Source: a virus | Virus record (IMG/VR): IMGVR_UViG_3300030107_001796 | Span: 1-32,376 of that record | Strand: one strand, 5' to 3' | Length of the DNA: 32,376 bases | Part shown: in pieces, positions 1 to 7,630 of the stretch | Layout: the number at the start of each line of letters is the position of its first letter | Position numbering within the stretch: the first letter of the stretch is position 1 | Program-made: the position numbers and the translations under genes | Notes under the pieces: generated by a model | The model's database searches: none | What the model was told of the DNA's origin: nothing | The model's input: the letters and a program-made list of their open reading frames with translations, nothing else

Positions 1-83
1 ACAAAACTGTCACTAATTACTGCAGCAGATTCTAAAAGCCTAGAGGTTTTCCCCTCTTTAAAAAGTATTAGTAGGTTCCCCAT
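1..83 (-). CDS. Partial gene after the head protein, 3' end outside window
   Basis: An open frame begins with ATG at 81-83 and runs without a stop to the window edge, reading MGNLLILFKEGKTSRLLESA and on. The ribosome site AGGA lies 5 bases before the ATG, and the start is 7 bases beyond the stop of the upstream head gene, the spacing usual in this operon. Twenty-seven codons are visible, too few to name a family. By position, just downstream of capsid and decoration-type genes, it may be a head-completion or structural protein. That is inference. Confidence 0.5.
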   Translation of the reverse strand, partial: MGNLLILFKEGKTSRLLESAAVISDSF

Positions 84-89
84 AGGTTC

Positions 90-428
90 CTACGCAGTTC
101 TAAATAATAAGTTAACTTTTCTTTCAGCACCTTCTGCGCCTGCAGATACTATCTTTAAAAATCCCTGACCTGCAAATGACCAACCACTAGGATCTAATCT
201 TATTACGTCTCCATCTGACGCAGTATAAGATACTGCAGATCCGTCTGTTTCTTTTACATCTACAAATGTTGTATTGTCAAAAGACCATTTAAAAGTTATT
301 GTCGCACCAGTCATAGTTGCAGGAAATACAATGCCACTTAATAACATGTTTCCTACTTCTGCTGATGAACTTTCTGTTTGTCCACTTGCTATAGTTACTG
401 GTATGTTTACTGTTCTTCCGTATATCAT
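90..428 (-). CDS. Small virion protein, decoration or head-associated type (112 aa)
   Basis: The 112-residue product is almost entirely beta-strand-like. It is rich in Thr, Ser, Val and Gly, with the pattern IPVTIASGQTESSSAEVG, then a central FPATMTGATITFKWSFD segment and a C-terminal LKIVSAGAEGAERKVNLL segment. Proteins of this size and pattern are common beside the major capsid gene of aquatic phages and are usually virion components. It follows the major capsid gene, from which a hairpin separates it. The start is set by AAGGAAGAT directly before ATG 428. A jelly-roll or Ig-like decoration protein is my best guess; the family is not identified with certainty. Confidence 0.55.
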   Translation of the reverse strand: MIYGRTVNIPVTIASGQTESSSAEVGNMLLSGIVFPATMTGATITFKWSFDNTTFVDVKETDGSAVSYTASDGDVIRLDPSGWSFAGQGFLKIVSAGAEGAERKVNLLFRTA

Positions 429-453
429 ATCTTCCTTATCTTACCATATCCAA

Positions 454-481
454 AGGACCGCCTATCAAAATAAGCGGTCCT
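454..481 (-). terminator. Hairpin after major capsid gene (weak terminator or processing site)
   Basis: AGGACCGC at 454-461 is perfectly complementary to GCGGTCCT at 474-481, giving an 8 bp GC-rich stem with a 12 base loop. It lies between the capsid stop (494) and the next start (428). On the minus strand only a short CTTTGG follows, so it is not a classical U-tract terminator. Partial termination or stabilisation of the capsid mRNA 3' end is more likely. Confidence 0.5.
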
Positions 482-493
482 AAAGATTATTAA

Positions 494-1531
494 TTAAGCT
501 ACGAACTTGATTTCACCGTGATATTGTTGCGGTCCGAAATCAAAAGCCATTTCCATATAAACAGCTTTAGCTATTCTTGCGTAGTCATCTTGATCAACGT
601 CTCTTACAAACATAGTTCCATATCCTGGAATGTTAAGGAAGACTGGCTTAATGAAAGCCAAGTCAACGATATAACTCTTGTTTGCAGGTAGATAATCAGA
701 TAGAGCAACGCCAATAGATCCGAATGGAGTAACAAGTGTATCTATGTTCACACCACCAATATTTCTTTCTCTTGGTAGGATTCCATAATTTTGTGTTCCA
801 GAAGCTGCTGTTCCCTTAATCATTTCTTTATTAAGAGCCATTAATTGCGCAGGACTCACGAAGAGTACTGGTTGCTTCATAGGAGCGCCATTTTCATACA
901 TTGTCTGCATAAGGTTTGCTACTGCTGTCCATGACAGTACTTGGTTGGAACCAGAACCATCACCACTAGAGTCGTGATATTCCCAGTTACCGCCTGTCAA
1001 GTTGACGTGTTCTGCAAATCCTCTCATCTGTCTTGGATTACCATCAGAACCATCATTGAAAGCGGCATTCCATGCTGCCCATTCAACTTTTTTAGCTACT
1101 GTTTCCAGTATAAGTTCCATTTGATATGCCAATTCGTCTGATATCGGATTGCTGCCAGCTAATGATAATTTATCAATGCTGTTTTTGTAATTAGCTTCAA
1201 GATCAAAAGGCACGATCTCACCACTTGCTGCTTGCGCTGTGTAAGTAACCTGTGCTGCCTCATGGAAAATTTGAAGTACGCCCTGTTGGGAGCTTCTGCT
1301 TCTTCCTGAATAGTTTGGTTGCCCACCTTCGTCATCTGGTGTTACAGATGATACAGTTGCATTGTCTTGTGTTTGGAACTGGAAGAAAGTAGCGTTTGTT
1401 ACTACTCCACCGTTCAAGCCACCTGACGCAGCTAGTAAAGGAGTTCTGTGAGGAGTGATCTTGAATAATTCACCAGTAAAGTTATTAATATTACTGGTTA
1501 CAATAGGGTTTGCACCTGATATTGCTGCCAT
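494..1531 (-). CDS. Major capsid protein, HK97 fold, SU10-like family
   Basis: The 345-residue product forms the icosahedral shell. The N-terminal segment (FKITPHRTPLLAAS, then a strand ending in FFQFQTQDNA), the central helical EANYKNSIDKLSLAGSNPIS region, and the C-terminal half with VLFVSPAQLMALN, VDTLVTPFG-like and RIAKAVYMEMAFDFGP segments match the pattern of the SU10/DUF5309 group of HK97-fold capsid proteins. The length of about 345 residues is normal for that group. The scaffold gene lies immediately upstream and a decoration-type gene downstream, the standard order. GGAGAGG lies upstream of ATG 1531. I saw no N-terminal extension suggesting a fused scaffold or protease. Confidence 0.85.
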   Translation of the reverse strand: MAAISGANPIVTSNINNFTGELFKITPHRTPLLAASGGLNGGVVTNATFFQFQTQDNATVSSVTPDDEGGQPNYSGRSRSSQQGVLQIFHEAAQVTYTAQAASGEIVPFDLEANYKNSIDKLSLAGSNPISDELAYQMELILETVAKKVEWAAWNAAFNDGSDGNPRQMRGFAEHVNLTGGNWEYHDSSGDGSGSNQVLSWTAVANLMQTMYENGAPMKQPVLFVSPAQLMALNKEMIKGTAASGTQNYGILPRERNIGGVNIDTLVTPFGSIGVALSDYLPANKSYIVDLAFIKPVFLNIPGYGTMFVRDVDQDDYARIAKAVYMEMAFDFGPQQYHGEIKFVA

Positions 1532-1568
1532 ATTCTATTTATCCTCTCCCGACAATTAAGTCGAAATA

Positions 1569-2018
1569 TTATTTGTTATTTTTTTCTTCTTCTTGTAAAA
1601 GTAATTTTGCTCGGATTGAATCTTTTACAGATCCTTCAGCAATTACTTGTTGCAACTGTTCTTGTAAATCAACAGGTTGAGCTGCTACAGAATTTTGGTT
1701 TATAGTTGTCATCTTTACGTCACTTTCAGCTATCTTCTCAGCAGCTACTTCGTTGTTCTGCTGAACTGTTGTGTCAATGTCGTAAGTTTCTTTTAACCAA
1801 CTTCCTAGTTCAGAAGTATCTGGCTTACCATCATAAAGATCGAATGCCATCTTTCCTGTACCTATAGTTGGATCTAAGCCAACATCTTTAAAAAGAGATG
1901 TTTTCACAACACTTTTTAATTCCTTATTCTCTTGCTCTACAGATTTAAGTTTATCCCTTAAACCTTTTATACCTTCGTTACTTTCGTTGCCTTCCATAAT
2001 TTCTTCGTTTTCTGCCAT
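1569..2018 (-). CDS. Capsid scaffolding protein
   Basis: This 149-residue acidic protein has a coiled coil near residues 18-42 (LRDKLKSVEQENKELKSVVK), then the segment FKDVGLDPTIGTGKMAFDLYDGKPD, then a disordered Gln-rich tail. This is the arrangement of the scaffolding proteins found just upstream of the major capsid gene in many actinobacteriophages, including the conserved GKmaFDLYDGKP-type block. It would line the inside of the procapsid and leave before or during packaging. AGGAG lies 7 bases before ATG 2018. No capsid protease gene is visible near it, so how it is removed is unknown. Confidence 0.8.
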   Translation of the reverse strand: MAENEEIMEGNESNEGIKGLRDKLKSVEQENKELKSVVKTSLFKDVGLDPTIGTGKMAFDLYDGKPDTSELGSWLKETYDIDTTVQQNNEVAAEKIAESDVKMTTINQNSVAAQPVDLQEQLQQVIAEGSVKDSIRAKLLLQEEEKNNK

Positions 2019-2169
2019 TAGTTTTCTCCTAGCTTTCTCACACAGTTACACTATTGCTCCATTAAGGTGTGGTACATAATGGGAGTGAGTTACAGTATTT
2101 GATTATATGTTGAATTGGCGCTGCAACTATCGCAACAACACCTCTACGAATTAGATACATAAGTAGAAC

Positions 2170-2182
2170 GTAGGTTCCCTAC
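2170..2182 (-). repeat. Small hairpin in the gap upstream of the scaffold gene
   Basis: GTAGG and CCTAC pair around a 3 base loop in the 186 base gap between the 60-residue membrane gene and the scaffold gene. The ten-mer GTAGGTTCCC recurs at 71-80, at the junction after the head gene. The gap otherwise shows only a weak 32-codon frame without a ribosome site. Its role may be mRNA processing or attenuation before the highly expressed scaffold and capsid genes, but this is only suggestive. Confidence 0.3.
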
Positions 2183-2204
2183 TTAGAATTTAGAGATCTA
2201 TTCT

Positions 2205-2387
2205 TTACCTGGCGGATACTACTAACGCCAGTACAATTATTATAGCACATAAAACTGCTGCTACTACAATTTTTCCTGACTTAGTTAATTGATATTCCCA
2301 AGCGTCATTCCACCATGTCCACTTGATATCTTTTTTGAAAGTACCTTTTTTACTTCTAGCTCTTCCAGACTTTTCAATTAATTTCAT
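2205..2387 (-). CDS. Small basic membrane protein (60 aa)
   Basis: The product has a basic N-terminal half (KSGRARSKKGTFKKDIKWTW) followed by one strongly hydrophobic helix at residues 39-57 (GKIVVAAVLCAIIIVLALVV), ending SAR. This gives a single-pass protein with a positively charged cytoplasmic side. It sits between large virion proteins and the scaffold gene in the late operon, so it may be a minor virion membrane-interacting protein or a lysis helper. Its single segment and length would also fit a pinholin-like or antiholin protein, but holin candidates occur elsewhere in the window. Function unknown. Confidence 0.6.
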   Translation of the reverse strand: MKLIEKSGRARSKKGTFKKDIKWTWWNDAWEYQLTKSGKIVVAAVLCAIIIVLALVVSAR

Positions 2388-2404
2388 AACTTCCTTTCTA
2401 CCTT

Positions 2405-3673
2405 TTAAAGTTCAACTAATCCAGTCAAACCTTCTTGTGTACGTGCTGCTCCACCTTCTCTTGTAAATACAGTACGTTGTTCAGCTTCGAGTCTTTCTCT
2501 TAGTTGTTCTGACACACCTTCCCCGAACACTTCACTTTCGATAAATTCAGATAATCCAAATATATCTTCTCTTCCAGTAAATCGTTTAGCTAACTGTTTT
2601 AATCTAGGTAGTTGAGATTCAGCTCTAGCTGCTAATTGCTGTGCGCCTGTACCAGTAAGTCCTGCACTTATTAATCTTTGTGCCTGTGTTGCGTCTATTG
2701 CAAAATCTTGTTCTTTAAATGCACCACCAATTTGTGATACACTTATTCTTTTATCTATAATATCTTTACTTACATCTTCAGATATAAAGCTAGCAAAGAT
2801 TGCTTCATCAGATATATCTTCTACAGAAGTAAATGTATTAGGATAGTTCTCTACATAATATTGCTTTACACTTTCAAACTGATTAAATAAAGAGTTATAA
2901 GCAACACTGAGTCTTTGTTCAAATACATAAGGTGAGACATCATTCTCAAATAATGTTGTTACTTGATCTTCAAAATAGTTAGGATTTAAATTATAATCTG
3001 CTAATAAATTGCTGTAATCTTCTTTCATTTTTATATAATCTAGTTCTGGAGTAGCTGTTTCTATTCTTAAAGTTGTACCATCTTCTCTAAAGATTCCAGG
3101 AAATTCATCTCTGTATGCTTGTGTAGTTCTTACTGACCTAATTGCTTCATCTGAATCTCCTCCATTAGTATTATATTCTTGTAAGAATGTGTCCATTAAC
3201 TGTGGACTAAGCCATGAATAATTTAATTCAGCAAATGCTTTAGCGTCAAATTCTTCTACTGGTGCGCCTGGTACTTCTATAGATCCAGGTATAACAACGT
3301 CTGGTGGTGGATCATCTTGTCCAGGTAACAATGTCCATTCACTACCATTCCATTGATAATTCTTACCACCTATATTTTGTATTTGACCAACATAAAATTC
3401 TGGTCCACCTTGATCATCTGTCTCTACTATTGTTTCATCTACTGGTGATGTATCATCTTCTGGTAGTGGAGTTTCTATCACTGGTGCTGATACTTCTCCC
3501 GCTCTTGTTGCTGCACCTTCACTTTGTATTATCAAATCAGAAATGTTATCAACAGTTGGTTCTGGAAAAACTGTTGGTGATGGAGTAGGTGCTGATCTTT
3601 GTTCTATTAATCTATCTAATGCAACTTGATCTTCTCCTGTCATTAACCCTGCAAGTCTAGCTAATATGCTCAT
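2405..3673 (-). CDS. Virion-module protein, probably internal (422 aa)
   Basis: The first 140 residues are acidic, Pro- and Thr-rich and probably disordered, enclosing a short aromatic block with GGKNYQWNGSEW. From about residue 145 the protein is helical. It carries RTTQAYRDEFPGIF, then a long stretch ending VSPYVFEQRLSVAYN, a pattern I have seen in large structural or internal proteins of aquatic phages. The C-terminal part is Arg-, Glu- and Gln-rich. GGAGGAAG lies shortly before ATG 3673, and the gene overlaps its upstream neighbour by 4 bases. It belongs to the block between portal and scaffold, so packaging inside the head and ejection with DNA is likely by context. Function unproven. 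Confidence 0.6.
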   Translation of the reverse strand: MSILARLAGLMTGEDQVALDRLIEQRSAPTPSPTVFPEPTVDNISDLIIQSEGAATRAGEVSAPVIETPLPEDDTSPVDETIVETDDQGGPEFYVGQIQNIGGKNYQWNGSEWTLLPGQDDPPPDVVIPGSIEVPGAPVEEFDAKAFAELNYSWLSPQLMDTFLQEYNTNGGDSDEAIRSVRTTQAYRDEFPGIFREDGTTLRIETATPELDYIKMKEDYSNLLADYNLNPNYFEDQVTTLFENDVSPYVFEQRLSVAYNSLFNQFESVKQYYVENYPNTFTSVEDISDEAIFASFISEDVSKDIIDKRISVSQIGGAFKEQDFAIDATQAQRLISAGLTGTGAQQLAARAESQLPRLKQLAKRFTGREDIFGLSEFIESEVFGEGVSEQLRERLEAEQRTVFTREGGAARTQEGLTGLVEL

Positions 3674-4902
3674 TGAAATCTTCCTCCGCCTGTAGCTCTT
3701 TGACCTGCTTTACCAAATTTTCCTTGTAAATCACGTTTAAGAGTATCTCTATATGTTTGTGTTCCTAATTTCGCAGCTTCTGCAAATGCAATATCTTTTC
3801 TTTCTTCTACATCATTAGTAGCAAAGAATGCTTGCCATGCTTCTGTAGTTTCATCTGGTGCTTGACCAGTTACATTTTTCCATTCTTGTCTGTAAATTGG
3901 AGCAGAGTATTCATAAGTCTTTACGTTAGTACCTTTGTATTGAGAATATTTATTTTGAAATGCTTCTTCTATTTGTGGTAAGAATACTTCTTCATACCAC
4001 TTAGGGTTAGCTGCTTTCTCGTTTGCTATATCTTCTAAGTTAAAGTTCTCTGAGTTACCAGGTCCCATTACACTATCTATTTTTTGAGCAACTGTTTTAG
4101 TTGATTCAATAACTTCTAATGTTTGTCCTGTTAATGTTGCTTGTAATTCTGGATCTAATGTATACCTACTTCTAGGATTAGCTATCTTATTAATACTTGC
4201 GTCTAGTTCTCCTGCTGCTAGGTCTAAAACACCTCTTGATGTTAAGTCAACTAATTTAGCAATTACATTTTGATCTAGTGTTTGTATTCCTGCTGATATC
4301 ATTTTCCCTATAACTGTTTCATAAAGTTGAGACTGTTGTTTAGCGTAAGTTGAAGGATCTGAAGAAGACAATTCCATAGCTGCTCTTTCAGTATCAGTGT
4401 GTGTTTGCCACCATGTAGTTCTTTTTAACTCTTCTGATCGTACAGTTCTACCTTCTATTGCAGCTTCAATAGCTACTGCTAAGAAATCAAACTGACCATC
4501 TTTATTTGTAGATAATATCCAATCTTTATATTGTGCTTCTTCTTTTAATGCTTCTACTAAATGATCATAAGGTTCTGCACCTGCTTCTGTCTGTGTAAAT
4601 AATAACTGTCTAGCTTCACCAAAATAGAAACTACTTCCATAATCTTCTGATGTAATACTTGATTCACCTTCTAATATATTAAAGTCTTCATCAACTATCA
4701 CATTAGGAATTAAAGGATTAGATGTTGCACCGTTAATAGCGTCCCAATCAGTTATCTTATAACGCCATGTAAATACTCCTGCAGGACTCACAAAGTCTGG
4801 AGTTTGTGCAACTAGATAATAAGCATTTCCTTGTTGCCAAATCTCAAAGTCTTGACTTATATTACTTACCAAATTATTGTCAGATTTATCTCGAACTGTC
4901 AT
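3670..4902 (-). CDS. Virion-module protein, probably internal (410 aa)
   Basis: The product begins with a beta-rich domain of about 90 residues (FEIWQQGNAYYLVAQTP and a WRYKITDWDAING block), then becomes helical. A notable segment near residues 155-185 reads ELKRTTWWQTHTDTERAAM, and the C terminus ends in a flexible basic Gly-rich tail (GKAGQRATGGGRFQ). The WWxTH segment recurs in aquatic phage virion proteins that accompany the DEFPG-type protein encoded next door, so the two may form one complex. It overlaps both neighbours by 1 to 4 bases. I do not recognise an enzyme motif. A role in the ejected core is an inference from position. Confidence 0.6.
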   Translation of the reverse strand: MTVRDKSDNNLVSNISQDFEIWQQGNAYYLVAQTPDFVSPAGVFTWRYKITDWDAINGATSNPLIPNVIVDEDFNILEGESSITSEDYGSSFYFGEARQLLFTQTEAGAEPYDHLVEALKEEAQYKDWILSTNKDGQFDFLAVAIEAAIEGRTVRSEELKRTTWWQTHTDTERAAMELSSSDPSTYAKQQSQLYETVIGKMISAGIQTLDQNVIAKLVDLTSRGVLDLAAGELDASINKIANPRSRYTLDPELQATLTGQTLEVIESTKTVAQKIDSVMGPGNSENFNLEDIANEKAANPKWYEEVFLPQIEEAFQNKYSQYKGTNVKTYEYSAPIYRQEWKNVTGQAPDETTEAWQAFFATNDVEERKDIAFAEAAKLGTQTYRDTLKRDLQGKFGKAGQRATGGGRFQ

Positions 4903-6737
4903 TATCCTGTTTTCTTTCCATAATTACCAAATGTCATAGCTATTCTATCATACGTGTCTGAAGTTTCTTCGTCCTTTTTAGGCATTGTGCTTATGTTATT
5001 AATAGTATTTCCTAGTTCATACTTCACATCTGTTGCAGGTTTAACTTGATATTTCTCTTCTAAATATGAACCATAATTTTGAAATGTTTCTGTACCTGTA
5101 AATTTATTTATAACTATATCTGTAGGAGACCAAGCCTCTATCCAATCTAAGCCTTTGTTAACTCTTTGCCAATCGTATTCAAAATCATCAAATTTAACAT
5201 TATATCCTGCTGCTGCAGATAATGTTTCTAACATATTGTTAGCTTTGTTCTTAACAAATGTATCTATATCTGGAGCAAAAGCATAAGCTAATCCTGCAAT
5301 CATAATAAAATCTTCAAACAATTCCATTGCTTCCCACGCCAAGTTAGGAGTAACTGTTGCTGCTGCCATACCTGCTCTACCAAATCTTTTCTTTATACGA
5401 TCTATTGCTTTAGTTTTTAAAAGTTCATCTGGTTCTACCATTTCAATAATTTCTTGTGACAGATTACCTAAATTATTTGTGCCTGTCATAACGGTAGGTT
5501 TAATGTTTTGATTAAAAAAGGCAAGTCTCGGATCTTTTTCATTACTTCCTAACATAACAAGATTTCTATTTCCTGCTCTTAGATATCTACTATCAACTTC
5601 ATTCTTTATACCAGTAGGTATTTCTATTTCGATATCATCAATATCAGTTAAATTAATAGGTGCTTGAAATGTTGTTGTTTGTTTTGTATCTACATCAATA
5701 TTATATTGTTTTTGCTCTGATGGATTTACGTGTGCAATTTCGACTACATCATATCCACCATACACTACATAACTTTTTGATCCATTATCTTCTATAATGT
5801 TTGTATAACTTACTACATCAGAGTTCAAAGCGTCTCTATAAAACTGTTTACCATCTTCCCAATTTAAACCTTTAAGCTCTTCTATATCATATAAACCATC
5901 TGGACCTGGAACAACATCTTCTAATGGAGCTATGCTTTTAATATCTTGCCATTGAATAGATGATTCCTTAGATGATAAACTATTAGCAATTCTATCAGAA
6001 TCTGCAAACCATGCTTGAATATCGCCATCAACATTGATTTGTAAAGCATACTTATCTTTTAATTCTAAAACTTTTGCTTCTGGTTTTATTTTTACTTCAT
6101 ACAACTGGTCATTACTAAAATACTCATAGCTATTCATAACATTCGAATTGTTAATACTTTGTGTTGTTAGTACTTTTTTTGGATCAATATTTTGTAATAC
6201 ATCATCAATCCTTCCTTCATCATCAAAAATAAATCTTGCTATAACTGATTCATTTTCTGGAAATGCTCTATGACCTAGACTTTGTTTTGCATTATCAGAA
6301 TCTAAGGCAATCATCTTTAGTTCTGTTACCCATTCACCGTTATCTTCAATAACATCTCCATATAATTTAACTGTATAGGTGTAATCTTTATCTGTTGTTA
6401 CAGTATATTTTATTGTATCTTCGTAAAAGGTTCTTGGTTGTCTTTGTGTTCTTCCTTCCATGACCTCTTTAGGAAATCTTGCATTGTCTATTGCTTCCTC
6501 TGCCATCTTTGCAAATTCACTATTAAATTCTAATTTTTCTAAAACAATAGCGTCTATTGTATCTACTATTTTATTAAGATTCTTATCTCCAACGGATCCT
6601 GCAGCTCTATCTATAGCAGCTTCATACGTTCCTATGTGAAAGCCTTCATCAAATCTAATAGATCCTAAACCTCCATTAGAATTATGATATAGTTTTTCTG
6701 GTGGTTTAATATCTTCAACTGGTATATTATCTGTCAT
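4902..6737 (-). CDS. Virion protein with ADP-ribosyltransferase-like N terminus (611 aa)
   Basis: Residues 16-48 read LYHNSNGGLGSIRFDEGFHIG and then TYEAAIDRAAG. This matches the LYHGT...F...HFGT...A..RA signature at the start of many phage-encoded ADP-ribosyltransferase-like domains. A later segment with LYEVKIKPEAKVLELKD fits the strand pattern expected downstream in such folds. The rest is a mixed region with no motif I know. A hydrophobic stretch near residues 488-508 (LFEDFIMIAGLAYAFAP) could touch a membrane. If the domain is real, the protein would be carried in the virion and modify a host target early, as T4 Alt does. The key glutamate cannot be assigned by eye, so the enzyme call is tentative. 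Confidence 0.5.
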   Translation of the reverse strand: MTDNIPVEDIKPPEKLYHNSNGGLGSIRFDEGFHIGTYEAAIDRAAGSVGDKNLNKIVDTIDAIVLEKLEFNSEFAKMAEEAIDNARFPKEVMEGRTQRQPRTFYEDTIKYTVTTDKDYTYTVKLYGDVIEDNGEWVTELKMIALDSDNAKQSLGHRAFPENESVIARFIFDDEGRIDDVLQNIDPKKVLTTQSINNSNVMNSYEYFSNDQLYEVKIKPEAKVLELKDKYALQINVDGDIQAWFADSDRIANSLSSKESSIQWQDIKSIAPLEDVVPGPDGLYDIEELKGLNWEDGKQFYRDALNSDVVSYTNIIEDNGSKSYVVYGGYDVVEIAHVNPSEQKQYNIDVDTKQTTTFQAPINLTDIDDIEIEIPTGIKNEVDSRYLRAGNRNLVMLGSNEKDPRLAFFNQNIKPTVMTGTNNLGNLSQEIIEMVEPDELLKTKAIDRIKKRFGRAGMAAATVTPNLAWEAMELFEDFIMIAGLAYAFAPDIDTFVKNKANNMLETLSAAAGYNVKFDDFEYDWQRVNKGLDWIEAWSPTDIVINKFTGTETFQNYGSYLEEKYQVKPATDVKYELGNTINNISTMPKKDEETSDTYDRIAMTFGNYGKKTG

Positions 6738-7630
6738 TTTTTACCAAACCATGTTTCAAACTTTTCTAATACTGCATTGCCTAATACACCGTGTTTAGGT
6801 GCTTTTTCTCCTGGTTCTAAACCAAGTAACTCATCAATTTTATTTTCGTAAGCTATTCCTAATTCATTCATCTTTTCATAAAATACATCTAGCTTATTTT
6901 GTTTTATTACTGGATCTGGTCTTTTATATATTTGAAAAGGATAACCATCAGTTGATGTTGCAGGAATAGTTGTTGTAGTAGTAGGAGGTGTTATAGGACC
7001 TAATGTTGTAGTAGTAGGAACATACTGTGAATAATCAAATAAAAAATCTTGCTCTTCTTGTAACCTAACTTTCAATCCTTCTATTACGTTAGGATTGCTA
7101 CCAGATATAGTATCGTTCATTATTTTTTTAATTACAGGTAAATTTCTATTAGCTACAGCATTATATAAAGTCTTACCAGAAATTTCATTTCCTCTATTAA
7201 AAGTTGCTAAAATTAAAAAATCAAATTCCCTTTGTGACAAAGGAACACCATAGGTATTCATTCTATTAAATACGTTGGTTTCAAATTCTTCTAAATCTTT
7301 TTTAAGTAATTCTTCTGCTTCTTCTTCTGTTATAACGTCTCCTAATTTAGGAGGTTTAGTTCCAGTGGCATTTCCTGTATGTCCATAACCAATAGTTATA
7401 ACTCCAGTTCCATCATCGTATGCTTCTGTTTCTAATACTTCTTTACTTTTAATATAATCTATAGCAGCTTGCGATGTTTCATATCTTTTTATTTCGCCAT
7501 CTTCTACAGCTTGTTCATATATTTCAGCTTTTGTAGGTCCTAAAAAAACCTGCTTTACACTTGCGTCAATGTCAACCACTAGCCAACCTGGACATAGTGT
7601 CGATAGTGCTAAATAAGTAACTAAGATCAT
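6734..7630 (-). CDS. Lysozyme (GH24 muramidase) with hydrophobic N terminus and PT linker
   Basis: The GH24 catalytic triad spacing is intact: Glu64, Asp73 and Thr79 in EVLETEAYDDGTGVITIGYG, followed by HTG. The enzyme would cleave the MurNAc-GlcNAc bond of peptidoglycan. Residues 2-20 are hydrophobic and lack a basic N-region, resembling a signal-anchor more than a cleaved signal peptide. After the catalytic domain comes a threonine-proline linker (about residues 205-226) and a 70-residue C-terminal part of unknown role. AAAGGAG sits 4 bases before ATG 7630, and the first 59 bases lie inside the upstream gene. Placement among large virion proteins suggests a virion-associated lysozyme for DNA entry, although an endolysin role is possible. 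Confidence 0.8.
   Translation of the reverse strand: MILVTYLALSTLCPGWLVVDIDASVKQVFLGPTKAEIYEQAVEDGEIKRYETSQAAIDYIKSKEVLETEAYDDGTGVITIGYGHTGNATGTKPPKLGDVITEEEAEELLKKDLEEFETNVFNRMNTYGVPLSQREFDFLILATFNRGNEISGKTLYNAVANRNLPVIKKIMNDTISGSNPNVIEGLKVRLQEEQDFLFDYSQYVPTTTTLGPITPPTTTTTIPATSTDGYPFQIYKRPDPVIKQNKLDVFYEKMNELGIAYENKIDELLGLEPGEKAPKHGVLGNAVLEKFETWFGKK

Noticed and set aside
2062-2160. 32-codon minus frame in the gap upstream of the scaffold gene
   Set aside because: No ribosome site at a usable distance and no recognisable pattern; the gap is better explained by hairpins and spacing.
3304-3588. Plus-strand Leu/His-rich 94-codon frame
   Set aside because: Antisense shadow of the disordered acidic part of the 422-residue gene, with no start signal.
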